A stretch of DNA of 64,000 nucleotides from Halalkalibacter alkalisediminis (GCF_028610705.1 NZ_JAQQWT010000011.1:47065-111064); one strand, 5' to 3'. Positions 27,043 to 39,369 are shown, numbered from the stretch's first letter. Notes: a model not told the origin generated them from the letters alone. A program made the numbers and translations.

Positions 27043-28158
27043 TTAAAGTGAAGATAGATACTCTTCGTATTCTTCATCTGTTTGAGGAACTGAAATGTCC
27101 CCCCCTTGGATTTGTGCTTGATAGTCTTGAACAGCTTGTAGCGCTTCCTCAGACATGTTGTCTTGTGAAGGAGCAATTCCTACCGCTTCATCATCTAGAC
27201 CAAATTCAAGAACTTCACCACCTGGGAAGTCACCATTCATCGTACGCTCAGATACTAAATATACAGCTCTGTCTACACGCTTAACCATTGAAGTTAATGT
27301 TACTGATTGACCATCGTCACCAAAAACACCTTCTTCATGTTGGTCACGGTCAACACCAATTGCCCAAACATTTTCGCCATTACGAGCACGGTTGATAGCT
27401 TCTGTGAAAAGACCATTACCTGTATCACCAGCTGCGTGATAAATAATATCAGCGCCTTGGCTATACATTGTATTTGCAATTTGAGAACCACGGTCAGGGT
27501 TGTTAAAGCTTTCAGCATACTGAACGATAACTTCAGCATCTGGATTAACCGCTTTAACACCTGCTTTAAATCCATTTTCGAATTTCTTGATTAAAGAACC
27601 TTCAACTCCACCAATGAAACCGACTTTATTTCCAGTCGTTTGAAGACCTGCTGCCACACCTACAAGGAAAGATCCTTCATGTTCTTTAAATGTAATGTTT
27701 GCTACATTCGCTAATGGAACTCCGTCCTCGTCTGCTACAACTGAATCAACAATAGCTAATTGAGCATCTTCCACTTGTTGTGCAATCGTTCGAATCGCAT
27801 CTTCCATTAAAAAGCCAATTCCCCAAACAAGATCGACATCTTCACGTACTAAAGTACGAAGGTTTGGTTCAAATTCTGCCATATCACCAGATTGTAAGTA
27901 ACGGTAGTCCGTTCCTTCTTCTAAGCCAAATTCACTACCAAATAGCGATAAACCTTCCCAAGACGATTGGTTGAATGACTTATCATCAATTCCTCCGACA
28001 TCTGTTACCATGCCTACTGTAAAGTCCGTAGCTTCAACTGCACCACCACCTGGTGCTGCTTCCTCATCAGTAGCAGGAGCTTCTTCGCCTGCTCCACACG
28101 CTGCAAGTGTCACTGCAACAGCTGCTGTCATCGTTAATGTACGTAGCCACTTTTTCAT
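27043..28158 (-). CDS. nupN: BMP-family nucleoside-binding lipoprotein
   Basis: Extracellular substrate-binding protein that delivers nucleosides to the NupOPQ importer. Signal peptide with lipobox VTLAAC (Cys21), an acidic Ala/Glu linker, then the BMP fold: TVGMVTDVGGIDDKSFNQSSWEG, KVGFIGGVEGSLIKKFENGF and IYHAAGDTGNGLF. 371 residues. The ribosome site AAGGGGG is 7 bases before the ATG. The 5' region holds a palindrome CGAACGCTTTCG at about 28185 and a GTCAG..CTGAC operator-like site at 28363-28376. First gene of the four-gene operon. Confidence 0.93.
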   Translation of the reverse strand: MKKWLRTLTMTAAVAVTLAACGAGEEAPATDEEAAPGGGAVEATDFTVGMVTDVGGIDDKSFNQSSWEGLSLFGSEFGLEEGTDYRYLQSGDMAEFEPNLRTLVREDVDLVWGIGFLMEDAIRTIAQQVEDAQLAIVDSVVADEDGVPLANVANITFKEHEGSFLVGVAAGLQTTGNKVGFIGGVEGSLIKKFENGFKAGVKAVNPDAEVIVQYAESFNNPDRGSQIANTMYSQGADIIYHAAGDTGNGLFTEAINRARNGENVWAIGVDRDQHEEGVFGDDGQSVTLTSMVKRVDRAVYLVSERTMNGDFPGGEVLEFGLDDEAVGIAPSQDNMSEEALQAVQDYQAQIQGGDISVPQTDEEYEEYLSSL

Positions 28159-28362
28159 GTAAAATCCCCCTTTTTTTCTATCGTGCGAACGCTTTCGTTA
28201 TGTACGTACACACATTCATGATGTAGAAGTGCCTTCTCAGACAAACCTTTCTTGTATAGGGTTTCACTTTGCTTAGGTTCTATTCCTCTATAAAGAAATC
28301 TATTTGTCTTTGTTTGCACAGTTTGATGTAATTTATGTAAGTGCTCAGTACAAAGCGCCAAT

Positions 28363-28376
28363 GTCAGACATCTGAC
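28363..28376. promoter_or_regulatory. Palindromic operator candidate upstream of nupN
   Basis: GTCAG and CTGAC separated by ACAT form a perfect 14-bp palindrome about 205 bases before nupN. The shape suits a GntR/FadR-type repressor, but no regulator gene is adjacent and the factor is unknown. Confidence 0.45.
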
Positions 28377-28536
28377 CTCCTACAAGGTGTCAGTCGACGA
28401 GATAAATATATCATGTACAATAGGAATAATAAATAGTTTTTTTTATTATAATTCGTTTCATTTCGACAATTATTTTAACATATTTACAGACAGACGCCTT
28501 TTCATTATACTTATTAACTTTCGTTTCATAAAAAGC

Positions 28537-28596
28537 ATAAAAAAGTAGCTCTATTATAGAAGTGAGTTACTTCCTATCTAGAACTACCTTTTTGTA
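28537..28596 (-). terminator. Terminator after camS
   Basis: Long imperfect stem (AAGGTAGTTCTA with TAGAGCTACTT) followed by TTTT on the minus strand. It overlaps the 3' flank of the CamS gene and faces the nup promoter region. Confidence 0.65.
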
Positions 28597-28612
28597 TGAA
28601 TATTATTTTAAT

Positions 28613-29788
28613 CTAGTTAAATACATGAATAAATGGTTCTTCATCTGGATTCTGAACCACAATACTTTCTGTATTTCCGGATACAGACGTGATTTCAACA
28701 CTTACCTTGTAATGCCCTTGAAACCTTTGTTTCAATTGGCTCGCTACGTATTGCGAAAGGGCAACAATCTCCGCTTTCCCCTGAAAACGTAAAGGGATCT
28801 CAATATTCAACTCTTGGATTTGATTATCTAAATAACGCCCTTTACCGACAACTCCTAGATACGTATCAAAAAAGTCTTGAATATCGTCTTTGAACCGTTG
28901 AAACTGGTCCGCTTCATTTCGAGCCTCTTGATTGGCTTCACTAGAAGGAAACAGAAAATAACGTTCATTTAAACGCTGAAACCGGTCTAAGTCCCCTCTC
29001 GGATCAGCTATCGCTTTTGCAATAAACTGCCCAGGGATCACAGATTCTCGAGGTTGTTCCTGAAATACAGCAAAAAGGATCGGAATGTCCTGAAAAGCTC
29101 CATCCTCCATTGAACGTAACCTGTTCAAAATTTCTTTAGCGATTCGGTCTGCTTCTTGTTCAATTGCTTGTTCAGTTAGTGGCAACTCATAAAAATAGTA
29201 ACGCCCTTGTTCATCTTCCACTCTAAAATTGTACACACTATTCATGGAGAGTCCGATCACTATTCCACCAAGGTTTAATTGGCCATTAGAATCTTCGACC
29301 AAGTAATTGTGTTCTAAAATATGAGATAAATAACGGGGCTGACTTTCTTCCCTAGCACGCATATCCTCGCCTTGACCAAGTCCCGGATTAAGCCCATCTG
29401 GATTTGACTCCTCATCGTATCGCATCAACCAATTATTTAACTGATTCCTTTTAATGAATTGACCTTCTCTAAAGAAATAGTTTTCCGGGTCAAAATGCTG
29501 TTGAGCAATCCGCGTTAATCCCATCTCTAGCTGATCTAAATCTAGGCGATTATAAACGACGGAATTACCAAACCCTCTAGATTCTCCGTGCTTATAAGAA
29601 CCATCGTATAAAACGCTTTGATAATAATTGTCAGGCGTAATAATTTGTGGAACGACTTCTACGACTTGTTCCTGTTCATTCACATTTCCTTCCTCTACAA
29701 CCTGTTCTTCTTCTTCGGGCATACTTGGAAAACACCCTGTTAAAAGAAACAGAATGAGAGAAGCGGTTCCCCACCTTCTTAACATCAT
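28613..29788 (-). CDS. camS: CamS-family sex-pheromone-type lipoprotein
   Basis: Membrane-anchored lipoprotein of unknown biochemical function; in staphylococci and enterococci the processed signal peptide acts as a pheromone-like peptide. Lipobox LLTGC (Cys19) after the RRWGTASLILF signal, a Glu-rich linker, then the CamS domain starting ITPDNYYQSVLYDGSYKHG and including SRGFGNSVVYNRLD, DLDRFQRLNERYFLFPS. 391 residues. Directly behind ligA (25 bases), the same position as B. subtilis yerH. Two consecutive ATGs occur at the start; GGAGGAGGGA precedes both. Confidence 0.9.
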   Translation of the reverse strand: MMLRRWGTASLILFLLTGCFPSMPEEEEQVVEEGNVNEQEQVVEVVPQIITPDNYYQSVLYDGSYKHGESRGFGNSVVYNRLDLDQLEMGLTRIAQQHFDPENYFFREGQFIKRNQLNNWLMRYDEESNPDGLNPGLGQGEDMRAREESQPRYLSHILEHNYLVEDSNGQLNLGGIVIGLSMNSVYNFRVEDEQGRYYFYELPLTEQAIEQEADRIAKEILNRLRSMEDGAFQDIPILFAVFQEQPRESVIPGQFIAKAIADPRGDLDRFQRLNERYFLFPSSEANQEARNEADQFQRFKDDIQDFFDTYLGVVGKGRYLDNQIQELNIEIPLRFQGKAEIVALSQYVASQLKQRFQGHYKVSVEITSVSGNTESIVVQNPDEEPFIHVFN

Positions 29789-29813
29789 CCACTTCCCTCC
29801 TCCTTCTACTTAT

Positions 29814-31838
<2,025 letters not shown>

Positions 31839-31844
31839 TTATGT

Positions 31845-31919
31845 AAAAGGGCTTTTACAATTAAGACTACTGAAAAGGTCCAATCACCAGTTTCAGTAGC
31901 CTCTTCCTTTTGCCCTTTT
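31845..31919 (-). other. Nested hairpins between pcrA and ligA
   Basis: Outer arms AAAAGGGC (31845-31852) and GCCCTTTT (31912-31919) enclose a second stem CTACTGAAA / TTTCAGTAG. On the minus strand the outer stem ends in TTTT, so it may partly terminate pcrA transcription before ligA. Confidence 0.55.
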
Positions 31920-31931
31920 TAATAGCTTGTT

Positions 31932-34163
31932 TTACTGTTTTGTTATCGGTGCGAATTTAGCAAATAGACGTTTCACACCGGTTGGATTAGGAAAAGCAAT
32001 ATCAAGTTCTACTGATTCTCCGGCTCCTTTTATACTTACTACCGTTCCAACTCCCCATTTTTTGTGGGCTGCTTTATCGCCTACATTCCAAGAGATCTGA
32101 TCGCCACCTGTATGAGTCACTCGAGGCCGCTCAATATTGCGACTAGGCTGGGTTGGTGATGTTTTTCGAGACGTCTTCATCCAATCAGGAGTTTGCTTTT
32201 TCTGTTGCTCATTTAACGATTCAAGACATTCTTCCGGAATCTCATTGATAAATCTTGAAGGCGGATTCGTATTTGTTCGACCAAACATGGTCCTTAACCT
32301 TGCATTAGTTACATATAATTGCTTTTCCGCTCTCGTGATCCCTACATATGCTAAGCGGCGCTCTTCTTCCATTTCTTCTGCTTCAAATAGAGAACGGCTA
32401 TGAGGGAAAATCCCTTCTTCTAAACCAATTAAAAAGACAAGTGGGAATTCTAACCCTTTTGCAGAGTGGAGAGTCATTAACGTAATCGCATCTTTCGGCT
32501 TTCCATCATTCTCCTCATCTAACTTATCAATATCAGCGACAAGTGCTAAATCGGTTAGAAACGCCACAAGTGATTTATCTTCATTTTGTTTTTCAAATTC
32601 ATTTGTTACAGTTAAGAATTCATCAATGTTTTCCAGTCTACTTAATGCTTCGAGTGACTTTTCATTTTTAAGCATGTCACGATAGCCCGTTCGTTCAAGT
32701 AACTCCTCAACCAATTCTGTCACTGATAAATACTCCTGCATTTCAACCCAGTGAGTCAGTTGCTTAGAGAATTCTTGTAACTTCACCGCTGTACGACCAG
32801 CAAGTCCAACCTGTTCAACCTCTTGAAGCGCAGCGAAGATCGATATTCCTTCTTCGATCGCATAGGCTCCAATTTTGTCAACGGTTGTTGCTCCTATCCC
32901 ACGCTTAGGTACATTAATGATCCGTTGTAAACTAATATCGTCATCTGGGTTTGCGATTAAACGTAAATAAGCAAGAACATCTTTAATCTCTTTTCGATCG
33001 TAGAACTTCGTTCCTCCAACGATGTTATATTCAATGTTCGATTTAACAAAGTATTCCTCAATCACACGCGACTGAGCATTGGTTCGATAAAGAATGGCTA
33101 TATCTGAGTAAGTGTAACTACTCGATTGCATCGCTTCTCTAATTTTCTCAACTACAAATTGAGCTTCCGACTGCTCGGTATCTGCTGCGAAGTATCCAAT
33201 TTTCATCCCAGAATCATTTTCTGTCCAAAGGTTCTTCGGCTTTCGGTTCGAGTTATTTTCTATAACACGGTTCGCCGCTTGTAGAATGGTCTTGGTTGAA
33301 CGATAGTTCTGCTCAAGAAGGATTACCTTAGCTTTAGGGTAATCTTCTTCAAATGACAGAATGTTAGCAATATCCGCTCCACGCCAGCGATAAATCGACT
33401 GATCGGAATCTCCGACTACACAAATATTTTCAAAGCGCTCCGCTAACATCTTCACAAGCATATACTGTGCTCGGTTCGTATCTTGATACTCATCAACCAA
33501 AATGTACTGGAACTTACGTTGATAAAACGCAAGTACCTCTGGAACTAGCTTAAATAGCTCGATCGTTTTCATGATTAAATCATCAAAATCAAGCGCATGA
33601 TTTTTCTTTAATTGCTTTTGATAGTCGACATACACATCAGCAGCCGTTTGATCATAGGGACCCGACGCCGTTTTTGCAAAATCATCAGGCTTTTTCAATT
33701 CATTTTTTGCGCTACTAATCGTCCCAAGAATGCTCCTTGCTTCAAACTTCTTCGGATCAATATTTTTCGTCTTCAAAATTTGTTTAATGACCGATAGTTG
33801 ATCTCCTGAATCCAAAATGGTGAAATTTCGGTTATACCCAATTCGGTCAATGTCTCTGCGTAATATTCTGACACACATGGAGTGGAATGTGGAAATCCAA
33901 ATATCTTCTGCAACTGGTCCCACTAGTTGAGCGACACGATCTTTCATCTCACGTGCCGCTTTATTTGTAAAGGTAATCGCTAAGACACTCCATGGAGCAA
34001 CCTCTTTCTCTCTTAAAAGGTAGGCAATCCTATGTGTTAGTACCCGCGTTTTTCCACTTCCGGCTCCAGCCATCAATAACAGAGGTCCATCTGTATGCTG
34101 GACGGCTTGTCTTTGCTCAGGGTTTAAACCAGAGAGCATTTTCTCAATTATCTTCGCTTGCAT
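31932..34163 (-). CDS. pcrA: ATP-dependent DNA helicase PcrA (UvrD/Rep family)
   Basis: 3'-5' helicase for repair, rolling-circle replication and removal of transcription obstacles. 743 residues with the SF1A motifs in order: [14 protein letters not shown] (I), YQDTNRAQY (II), [16 protein letters not shown] (III), LEQNYRS (IV), [14 protein letters not shown] (V) and [14 protein letters not shown] (VI). The C-terminal Tudor-like part ([25 protein letters not shown]) that binds RNA polymerase is present. Second gene of pcrB-pcrA-ligA-camS. Confidence 0.97.
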   Translation of the reverse strand: MQAKIIEKMLSGLNPEQRQAVQHTDGPLLLMAGAGSGKTRVLTHRIAYLLREKEVAPWSVLAITFTNKAAREMKDRVAQLVGPVAEDIWISTFHSMCVRILRRDIDRIGYNRNFTILDSGDQLSVIKQILKTKNIDPKKFEARSILGTISSAKNELKKPDDFAKTASGPYDQTAADVYVDYQKQLKKNHALDFDDLIMKTIELFKLVPEVLAFYQRKFQYILVDEYQDTNRAQYMLVKMLAERFENICVVGDSDQSIYRWRGADIANILSFEEDYPKAKVILLEQNYRSTKTILQAANRVIENNSNRKPKNLWTENDSGMKIGYFAADTEQSEAQFVVEKIREAMQSSSYTYSDIAILYRTNAQSRVIEEYFVKSNIEYNIVGGTKFYDRKEIKDVLAYLRLIANPDDDISLQRIINVPKRGIGATTVDKIGAYAIEEGISIFAALQEVEQVGLAGRTAVKLQEFSKQLTHWVEMQEYLSVTELVEELLERTGYRDMLKNEKSLEALSRLENIDEFLTVTNEFEKQNEDKSLVAFLTDLALVADIDKLDEENDGKPKDAITLMTLHSAKGLEFPLVFLIGLEEGIFPHSRSLFEAEEMEEERRLAYVGITRAEKQLYVTNARLRTMFGRTNTNPPSRFINEIPEECLESLNEQQKKQTPDWMKTSRKTSPTQPSRNIERPRVTHTGGDQISWNVGDKAAHKKWGVGTVVSIKGAGESVELDIAFPNPTGVKRLFAKFAPITKQ

Positions 34164-34231
34164 ACCCTCACCACCAAACGTATGTTCTTTTATTTTATTC
34201 TAGCTTGTTTTTCATTGGATTTCAATGTTCC

Positions 34232-34933
34232 TCATTTTTTTAAGCTTGTGCTTTTCACTGCCTCCACGGTTGCTAATGAAGAATCTAAATCTTCATATAT
34301 CAAGTTTCCAACGACTACAGTGTCTGCAAACTCAGCCATTTCTCTTGCTTGTTCCACCGAACGGATTCCGCCCCCGTAAAATAACTGTGTATTTTTTAAA
34401 ACGGTTGACACATCTTTCACGACCTTTGGATCACCGTACGTTCCACTGTATTCAAGATAGAAAATCGGGAAGTGGTAAAGATGTTCAGCCATCCGTGCAT
34501 AGGCAACAATATCTTCAGTCGTTACGTTCGTATTCGCATTTGTCAGCTTTGCAGCTTTGGCTTCTGGATTTAAAATGCAATAGCCTTCCACCGCTATTTC
34601 ATCCCAATTCATAATCGCCCCGAACTCTTTAATCGCTTGATGATGGTAGCCTTGAACCCATTTTAAATCAGGACTATTCATCACAGATGGAATGAAGAAA
34701 TAGTCAAACCCTGGAGTGATTGCCTCCAAATTTGAAATTTCAAGAGCGCACGAAACCGTATAACGACGAACACGAGCAAGCAACTGTAACGTATTATCAA
34801 GAGTCACTCCGTCCGTCCCACCAATGATTAATCCGTCTGTTCCTGTCTCACAAATAGCTTCTAATGCTTCATCTGTTATTTCTTTATTCGGATCTAATTT
34901 AAATACATGTCTCCACTCATTTACCTCAAGCAT
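34232..34933 (-). CDS. pcrB: Heptaprenylglyceryl phosphate synthase
   Basis: TIM-barrel prenyltransferase joining heptaprenyl diphosphate to glycerol-1-phosphate, giving an ether lipid of unclear function. 233 residues from the ATG at 34933, which has GGGAGTGG 5 bases upstream; the family begins [13 protein letters not shown]. Conserved pieces: [13 protein letters not shown], the glycerol-phosphate site [11 protein letters not shown], and [13 protein letters not shown]. First gene of the pcrB-pcrA-ligA-camS set as in B. subtilis. Confidence 0.94.
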   Translation of the reverse strand: MLEVNEWRHVFKLDPNKEITDEALEAICETGTDGLIIGGTDGVTLDNTLQLLARVRRYTVSCALEISNLEAITPGFDYFFIPSVMNSPDLKWVQGYHHQAIKEFGAIMNWDEIAVEGYCILNPEAKAAKLTNANTNVTTEDIVAYARMAEHLYHFPIFYLEYSGTYGDPKVVKDVSTVLKNTQLFYGGGIRSVEQAREMAEFADTVVVGNLIYEDLDSSLATVEAVKSTSLKK

Positions 34934-35172
34934 CTTTACCACTCCCGCAACAGCTAATTACCAACAAAAATACATATCTGATTAGTCATTATATCAAAGA
35001 TGAGATTGGTTGTCGCCCGAGGATCATATCTAATATGTTAAACCCTCTCCTGCGAAATACGAGGCCACTGAAAAAGGTACGATTTTCACTTTTTTCATTG
35101 CCCTTAAAATACAGTGTTGGTTTTGCTCTATCAGATTTAACCCTTATGTGGTTATTTACGATCTTTTGAATA

Positions 35173-35280
35173 TATCAGCGAGAACGGATTTTTATCAGCA
35201 AGTTCTTAAATATATCAGCGAACTCCATTTTATTTGCAAAAAGCATGCTGTATCAGCGATTTTCTCCAGGTTATTAGCGT
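35173..35280. repeat. Periodic TATCAGCGA array
   Basis: The 9-mer TATCAGCGA or a close variant begins at 35173, 35193, 35213, (35231, degenerate), 35251 and 35272: about every 20 bases in the same orientation, with unrelated AT-rich spacers. It fills the gap between the nrdB terminator and pcrB. Confidence 0.75.
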
Positions 35281-35303
35281 TCTTAGTGACGGCTGACATA
35301 GAG

Positions 35304-35336
35304 CTAAAAAACCCTATCCAAATATAGATAGGGTTC
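35304..35336 (-). terminator. Terminator after nrdB
   Basis: Minus strand: AACCCTATC, short loop, GGATAGGGTT and a run of T. Confidence 0.88.
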
Positions 35337-35350
35337 AATCCTTATAAAAC

Positions 35351-36388
35351 CTACAACTCATCAAAACCATTGTCACTTGATACTTTGGCGTATTGGCGTG
35401 ATTTTTGTTCAAAGAAATCACTTTTTGCTGCATTTACATCCTCATATGCTTTAATCCATCTCATTGTATTGGTTCGGTGATCTGGGTATATTGCTTCATA
35501 GCCGAGTTGTTTGATTCGCTTGTTCGCCATGAACTTCAAATACGATTCCATCTCCTCCGGGTCAATTCCATCTAACTTATTACCAATAATATAACGAAAC
35601 CACTCGATCTCAAGATCTGTCGCCTTCATAAAAGCCTCTTCAACAAACTGTTTCAATTCTTCTGTATCTAGTTCTGGATTTTCCTTCAACAGCTCTTTGT
35701 ATAAATTCGTAAAATAATAGACATGAAGCTGTTCGTCCCGATTAATATAATTAATCATCGTGGAAGTAGACACCATCTTTTGATGTCGTGCTAAGTTGTA
35801 GAAGAACGCAAAGCCTGAATAGAAGTTTAAGCCTTCTAAAATAACATCATACACAATCGATTTCGCTAATGTTTCCGGTGTTGGATCCGTTACAAAATCC
35901 TCATAGCCATTAACGATAAATTCATTTCTTTCACGGAGAACTGGATCGTGTTTCCAGTATTCATAAATTTCATCTTGTGTTGCCTTAGGCACGATGCTCG
36001 ATAGAACGTAAGAATAGCTTTGGTTATGAACCACCTCTTGAAAAGAAAGTACACTCATCAACGCTGCCATGCTTGAATCTGTTAAATAATCTGCTACACG
36101 GAGCGTATAGTCTGTCTGAATGCTATCAAGAAAAGCAAGTAAGCCTATAATTTTTTTAAATGCTTCTTGCTCCCCTTCAGTAAGGGACGGAAACTGTTTT
36201 GCATCGTGAGTCATATTTATTTCAAAAGGTGTCCAAAAGTTAGCTAACATATTTTTATATAAAGGATAGGCCCAAGAGAAACGAACATCATCCCAGTTTA
36301 ATACATTCGAACTTCTTCCATTGATTAATGCTGTTGAGGCATTCGGTGCTTTGACATCATATAATTTTCGTTGGTGCATTCGATCCAT
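35351..36388 (-). CDS. nrdB: Class I ribonucleotide reductase, radical (beta) subunit
   Basis: Holds the metal/tyrosyl cofactor that starts ribonucleotide reduction. Metal ligands follow the NrdB pattern: Asp in FLDSIQTDYT, Glu and His in QEVVHNQSYSYVL (the following Tyr being the radical site), Glu in ILEGLNFYSGF, and RDEQLHVYYF. 345 residues from the ATG at 36388, with GAGGGGG 7 bases ahead; the longer frame to 36430 overlaps nrdA. It lies 16 bases behind nrdA. No nrdI gene is adjacent, so I do not assign class Ia or Ib or the metal. Confidence 0.93.
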   Translation of the reverse strand: MDRMHQRKLYDVKAPNASTALINGRSSNVLNWDDVRFSWAYPLYKNMLANFWTPFEINMTHDAKQFPSLTEGEQEAFKKIIGLLAFLDSIQTDYTLRVADYLTDSSMAALMSVLSFQEVVHNQSYSYVLSSIVPKATQDEIYEYWKHDPVLRERNEFIVNGYEDFVTDPTPETLAKSIVYDVILEGLNFYSGFAFFYNLARHQKMVSTSTMINYINRDEQLHVYYFTNLYKELLKENPELDTEELKQFVEEAFMKATDLEIEWFRYIIGNKLDGIDPEEMESYLKFMANKRIKQLGYEAIYPDHRTNTMRWIKAYEDVNAAKSDFFEQKSRQYAKVSSDNGFDEL

Positions 36389-36404
36389 CACGTATTCCCC
36401 CTCT

Positions 36405-38585
36405 TTAACTTGAACAACTTTCACAATCATCTTCGATTGATACCGAAGTCGATCTCACATAATACGTCGTTTTCAAACCTTTCTCCCAAGCTAGTAAATG
36501 CATTTCTAGTAATTCCTTTGCTCTTACCGTATTTGGAACATACAGATTAAACGAGATACCTTGGTCAATATGACGCTGCCTTTTTGCATTTTGAAGAATA
36601 CTCCACTTTTGATCAATGACATGTGCTGGCTTATACAGCCACGTTGTTTCAGCATTTAAACTGGGTGCAACGACAGGAATGCGATAATTTTTCTTTTCTT
36701 CCATATACATCTTTGCAAAAATGGGATCGATGGAGGCTGTTGATCCAGCTATTAATGATGTCGTTGCATTCGGCGCAACAGCCATTAAATAGCCGTTTCG
36801 AATTCCGTGCTTTTTCACTTCATCTCTTAAGTCCTTCCACCTTGTAGATTTATAGTTGCGTCTCTCAAAGTATTCTCCTGTTTCCCAATCCGAACCTGCA
36901 AAAACTGGATAGGCTCCTTTTTCTTTTGCGAGTTGCAATGAGGCTTTCACCGTTTGATAGGCAATTTCTTCATAGACCTCATCTGCATAAGCAACCGCTT
37001 CATCACTCTCCCAACGAATACCCTTCGTTGCTAATAGATGATGCCATCCGAACGTACCGAGCCCTACGGCACGGTATTTTTCATTCGTCAACTGAGCTTG
37101 CTTTACTTCAATCGTATTTAAGTCAATAACGTTATCAAGCATCCTTACTTGAATGGAAATTAATCGCTCAAGCACTTCATCCCAAACGGCTCTTGCTAGT
37201 GCAATCGAAGAAAGATTACATACAACAAAATCACCAGGTGTTTTCGTTGTAATGATTTTCCCATCTTCTGTCGTTTCCTCCTCTATCACGGTTGGAGTCA
37301 TATTCTGCATAATTTCTGTACATAGGTTTGAACCATATATCATACCTTTATGCTGATTCGGATTTAGACGATTGACTGTATCACGGTAAAACATGAATGG
37401 ACTCCCTGTTTCGAGTTGCGAGAGCATGATTCGCTTCATAATATCAATGGCTTGGACTTCTATTCGCGATAATTGCGGATTTTCAATACACAATTGATAT
37501 TTCTCACGAAAAGATCCGTTTCCTTTTTCCTCATCATAATAATCTTCAAGCGAGAAACCCATTACTTGACGCACTTCATGAGGATCGAACAAATGCCAGT
37601 ACTCACGATTATCTACAGCCTCCATAAATACATCTGGTATCGATACAGCTGTAAACAAATCATGAGTTCGCTGACGCTCATCACCATTGTTTAACTTTGC
37701 ATCAAGGAAAGAAAAGATATCCTTGTGCCATACATCTAAATAAACAGCAATGGCGCCTTGACGTTGGCCCAATTGATCGACACTTACAGCCACATTATTT
37801 AATTGCTTCATCCATGGAATCACACCTGATGACACACCCTTAAATCCACGGATAGAAGAGCCTTTTGCCCGAATTTTACCGAGATACAGTCCCAAACCAC
37901 CACCATTTTTGCTTACCGTTGCCGCATCTGTACAGCTATCAAAAATCGCTCTTAAATCGTCCTCTACCGTATCAATAAAACAACTAGAAAGCTGACCGTC
38001 TTTCTTACCGGCATTCGCAAGAGTCGGTGTTGCCACTGTCATATATAAATTAGATAAAGCCCAGTAACTTTCTTTTACTAATTCTAATCTTTTCTCAACC
38101 GGTTCCTCTACCATTAACGTCATAGCAATGATCATCCATCTCTCTTGTGGTAGTTCTAGTAGAGTTCGATCGTAATGCCTAGTTAAGTAACGATCGGCTA
38201 ACGTTTTAATTCCAATGTATGTAAAATGTTGATCTTGCTGGAGATCTATTGATTGAGCTAACTCCATTACATCCTTTTTTGAATAGCTTTCTAGCCTTTG
38301 GTCATAGAAACCCTCTTCAATCAGTTTCTTGACCCAATCAGCAAACCCTGTCTCCCAATCTGTTGACCATCCTCTTACTTTTGTTATTTCCTCATATAAT
38401 GAATGTAAATAAGCTTGCGCAGCAACAAATGTCCATTCTGGTTGTTCCATATCGAGAAAGTTTAAAGCATCCAATGCTCGCTTTTCCCACGTTGAGTTTT
38501 CTTTCCACCACTCATTGATCGGTAATTCCGGAAATCTATTTTTTAATAGTTCAACTAAAGAACCCTTTGCTACCACTGTATTCAT
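36405..38585 (-). CDS. nrdA: Class I ribonucleotide reductase, catalytic (alpha) subunit
   Basis: Reduces ribonucleotides to deoxyribonucleotides. 726 residues; active-site Cys in GKKDGQLSSCFIDTVEDD, the NLC motif of YGSNLCTEIMQN and VVCNLSSIAL, loop GGLGLYLGKIRAKGSSIRGF, and the C-terminal redox pair in DDCESCSS that is reduced by thioredoxin or glutaredoxin-like proteins. The ATG at 38585 is preceded by AGAGGAGTG. Expression is controlled by a cobalamin riboswitch and terminator in the leader (38609-38906), which should switch this operon off when B12 is plentiful. Confidence 0.95.
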   Translation of the reverse strand: MNTVVAKGSLVELLKNRFPELPINEWWKENSTWEKRALDALNFLDMEQPEWTFVAAQAYLHSLYEEITKVRGWSTDWETGFADWVKKLIEEGFYDQRLESYSKKDVMELAQSIDLQQDQHFTYIGIKTLADRYLTRHYDRTLLELPQERWMIIAMTLMVEEPVEKRLELVKESYWALSNLYMTVATPTLANAGKKDGQLSSCFIDTVEDDLRAIFDSCTDAATVSKNGGGLGLYLGKIRAKGSSIRGFKGVSSGVIPWMKQLNNVAVSVDQLGQRQGAIAVYLDVWHKDIFSFLDAKLNNGDERQRTHDLFTAVSIPDVFMEAVDNREYWHLFDPHEVRQVMGFSLEDYYDEEKGNGSFREKYQLCIENPQLSRIEVQAIDIMKRIMLSQLETGSPFMFYRDTVNRLNPNQHKGMIYGSNLCTEIMQNMTPTVIEEETTEDGKIITTKTPGDFVVCNLSSIALARAVWDEVLERLISIQVRMLDNVIDLNTIEVKQAQLTNEKYRAVGLGTFGWHHLLATKGIRWESDEAVAYADEVYEEIAYQTVKASLQLAKEKGAYPVFAGSDWETGEYFERRNYKSTRWKDLRDEVKKHGIRNGYLMAVAPNATTSLIAGSTASIDPIFAKMYMEEKKNYRIPVVAPSLNAETTWLYKPAHVIDQKWSILQNAKRQRHIDQGISFNLYVPNTVRAKELLEMHLLAWEKGLKTTYYVRSTSVSIEDDCESCSS

Positions 38586-38608
38586 TACGATCACTCCTCT
38601 TATTATAT

Positions 38609-38645
38609 TAAAAAACGCTCTTCCTCATCATTGAGGAAGAGCGTA
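38609..38645 (-). terminator. Riboswitch-controlled terminator before nrdA
   Basis: Perfect 13-bp stem ACGCTCTTCCTCA / TGAGGAAGAGCGT with a 4-base loop and six T, ending about 25 bases before the nrdA start. With the aptamer upstream it forms the expression platform. Confidence 0.9.
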
Positions 38646-38743
38646 AAACGGCGTAAGAACAGGACACATATAAACAATAGATTTCATTGTCTATGTTAGT
38701 TGCCGTCTCACTTCTCACACCCCGAAGAAACCTGACTGAGGAA

Positions 38744-38906
38744 TATAGGTAGGTCTCCTGACTCGTGTTTCAATCTCCTCAGACCTTCCCATGTCATCGT
38801 TTCCTGACACAGTGGTTTCTCTGATTTGTCGACACTTACAGTTGCGGGGACAGTTCTGGTTTCTCACCAGATTCCCTATTAAGCCATATGGCACCTATTA
38901 TTCCGC
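38744..38906 (-). promoter_or_regulatory. Cobalamin (B12) riboswitch of nrdAB
   Basis: Read on the minus strand the conserved pieces appear in order: AGGTGCC near 38890, AATAGGGAATC, CTGGTG and CCAG of the P5-like arm, AACTGTCCCCGCAACTGTA, CACTG, TGGGAAGG, and the 3' B12 box GAGTCAGGAGACCTACCT (ending about 38746). It precedes a class I ribonucleotide reductase operon that does not itself need B12, the arrangement expected when a B12-dependent class II reductase exists elsewhere. Confidence 0.95.
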
Positions 38907-39050
38907 TTAAATCAATATATAGTTGTTTTCGATTACTAGATTACGATATATTGTATATAGTAATAGAGTAAGTATAAGATTGCAAGTCAAAGTTCTTAAA
39001 AATGGAAAAAAAACGTCTAAAGGCGCTTGCCTCTAGACGACTATTTCCTT

Positions 39051-39369
39051 CTATTTCTTCGTAATCACAACAGCCGTTCCATACGTAATAATTTCAGCCG
39101 CTGTACTCATTACTGTTGACGTTTGCATACGCATGCCAATAATCGCATTTGCGCCTTTTTCCTCTGCCTCTTGAACCATACGATGCATGGCAAGTTTACG
39201 TGCTTCGATCATCATCTCGTTATAGCCTTTAATCTCTCCACCGACAATCCCTTTTAAGCCTGCTGTGATCACGTCCAATGTGCTTTGTTTGAATCGTACT
39301 TCCCTTTACATACCCCAACACATCCGTGATCTCATATCCTGCTACTTGATCAGTAGTCACAATCATCAT
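39051..39369 (-). pseudogene. YbjQ/UPF0145-family gene with a frameshift
   Basis: From ATG 39369 (GGAGG 10 bases ahead) the frame reads IVTTDQVAGYEITDVLGYVK and GSTIQTKHIGRD, then the family continues in a different frame with VITAGLKGIVGGEIKGYNEM to ITYGTAVVITKK. The break is at about 39265-39276. YbjQ-type proteins are ~105-residue pentamer-forming domains of unknown role. The start overlaps the end of the preceding 64-residue gene. A real mutation and a sequencing error cannot be told apart here. Confidence 0.75.
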
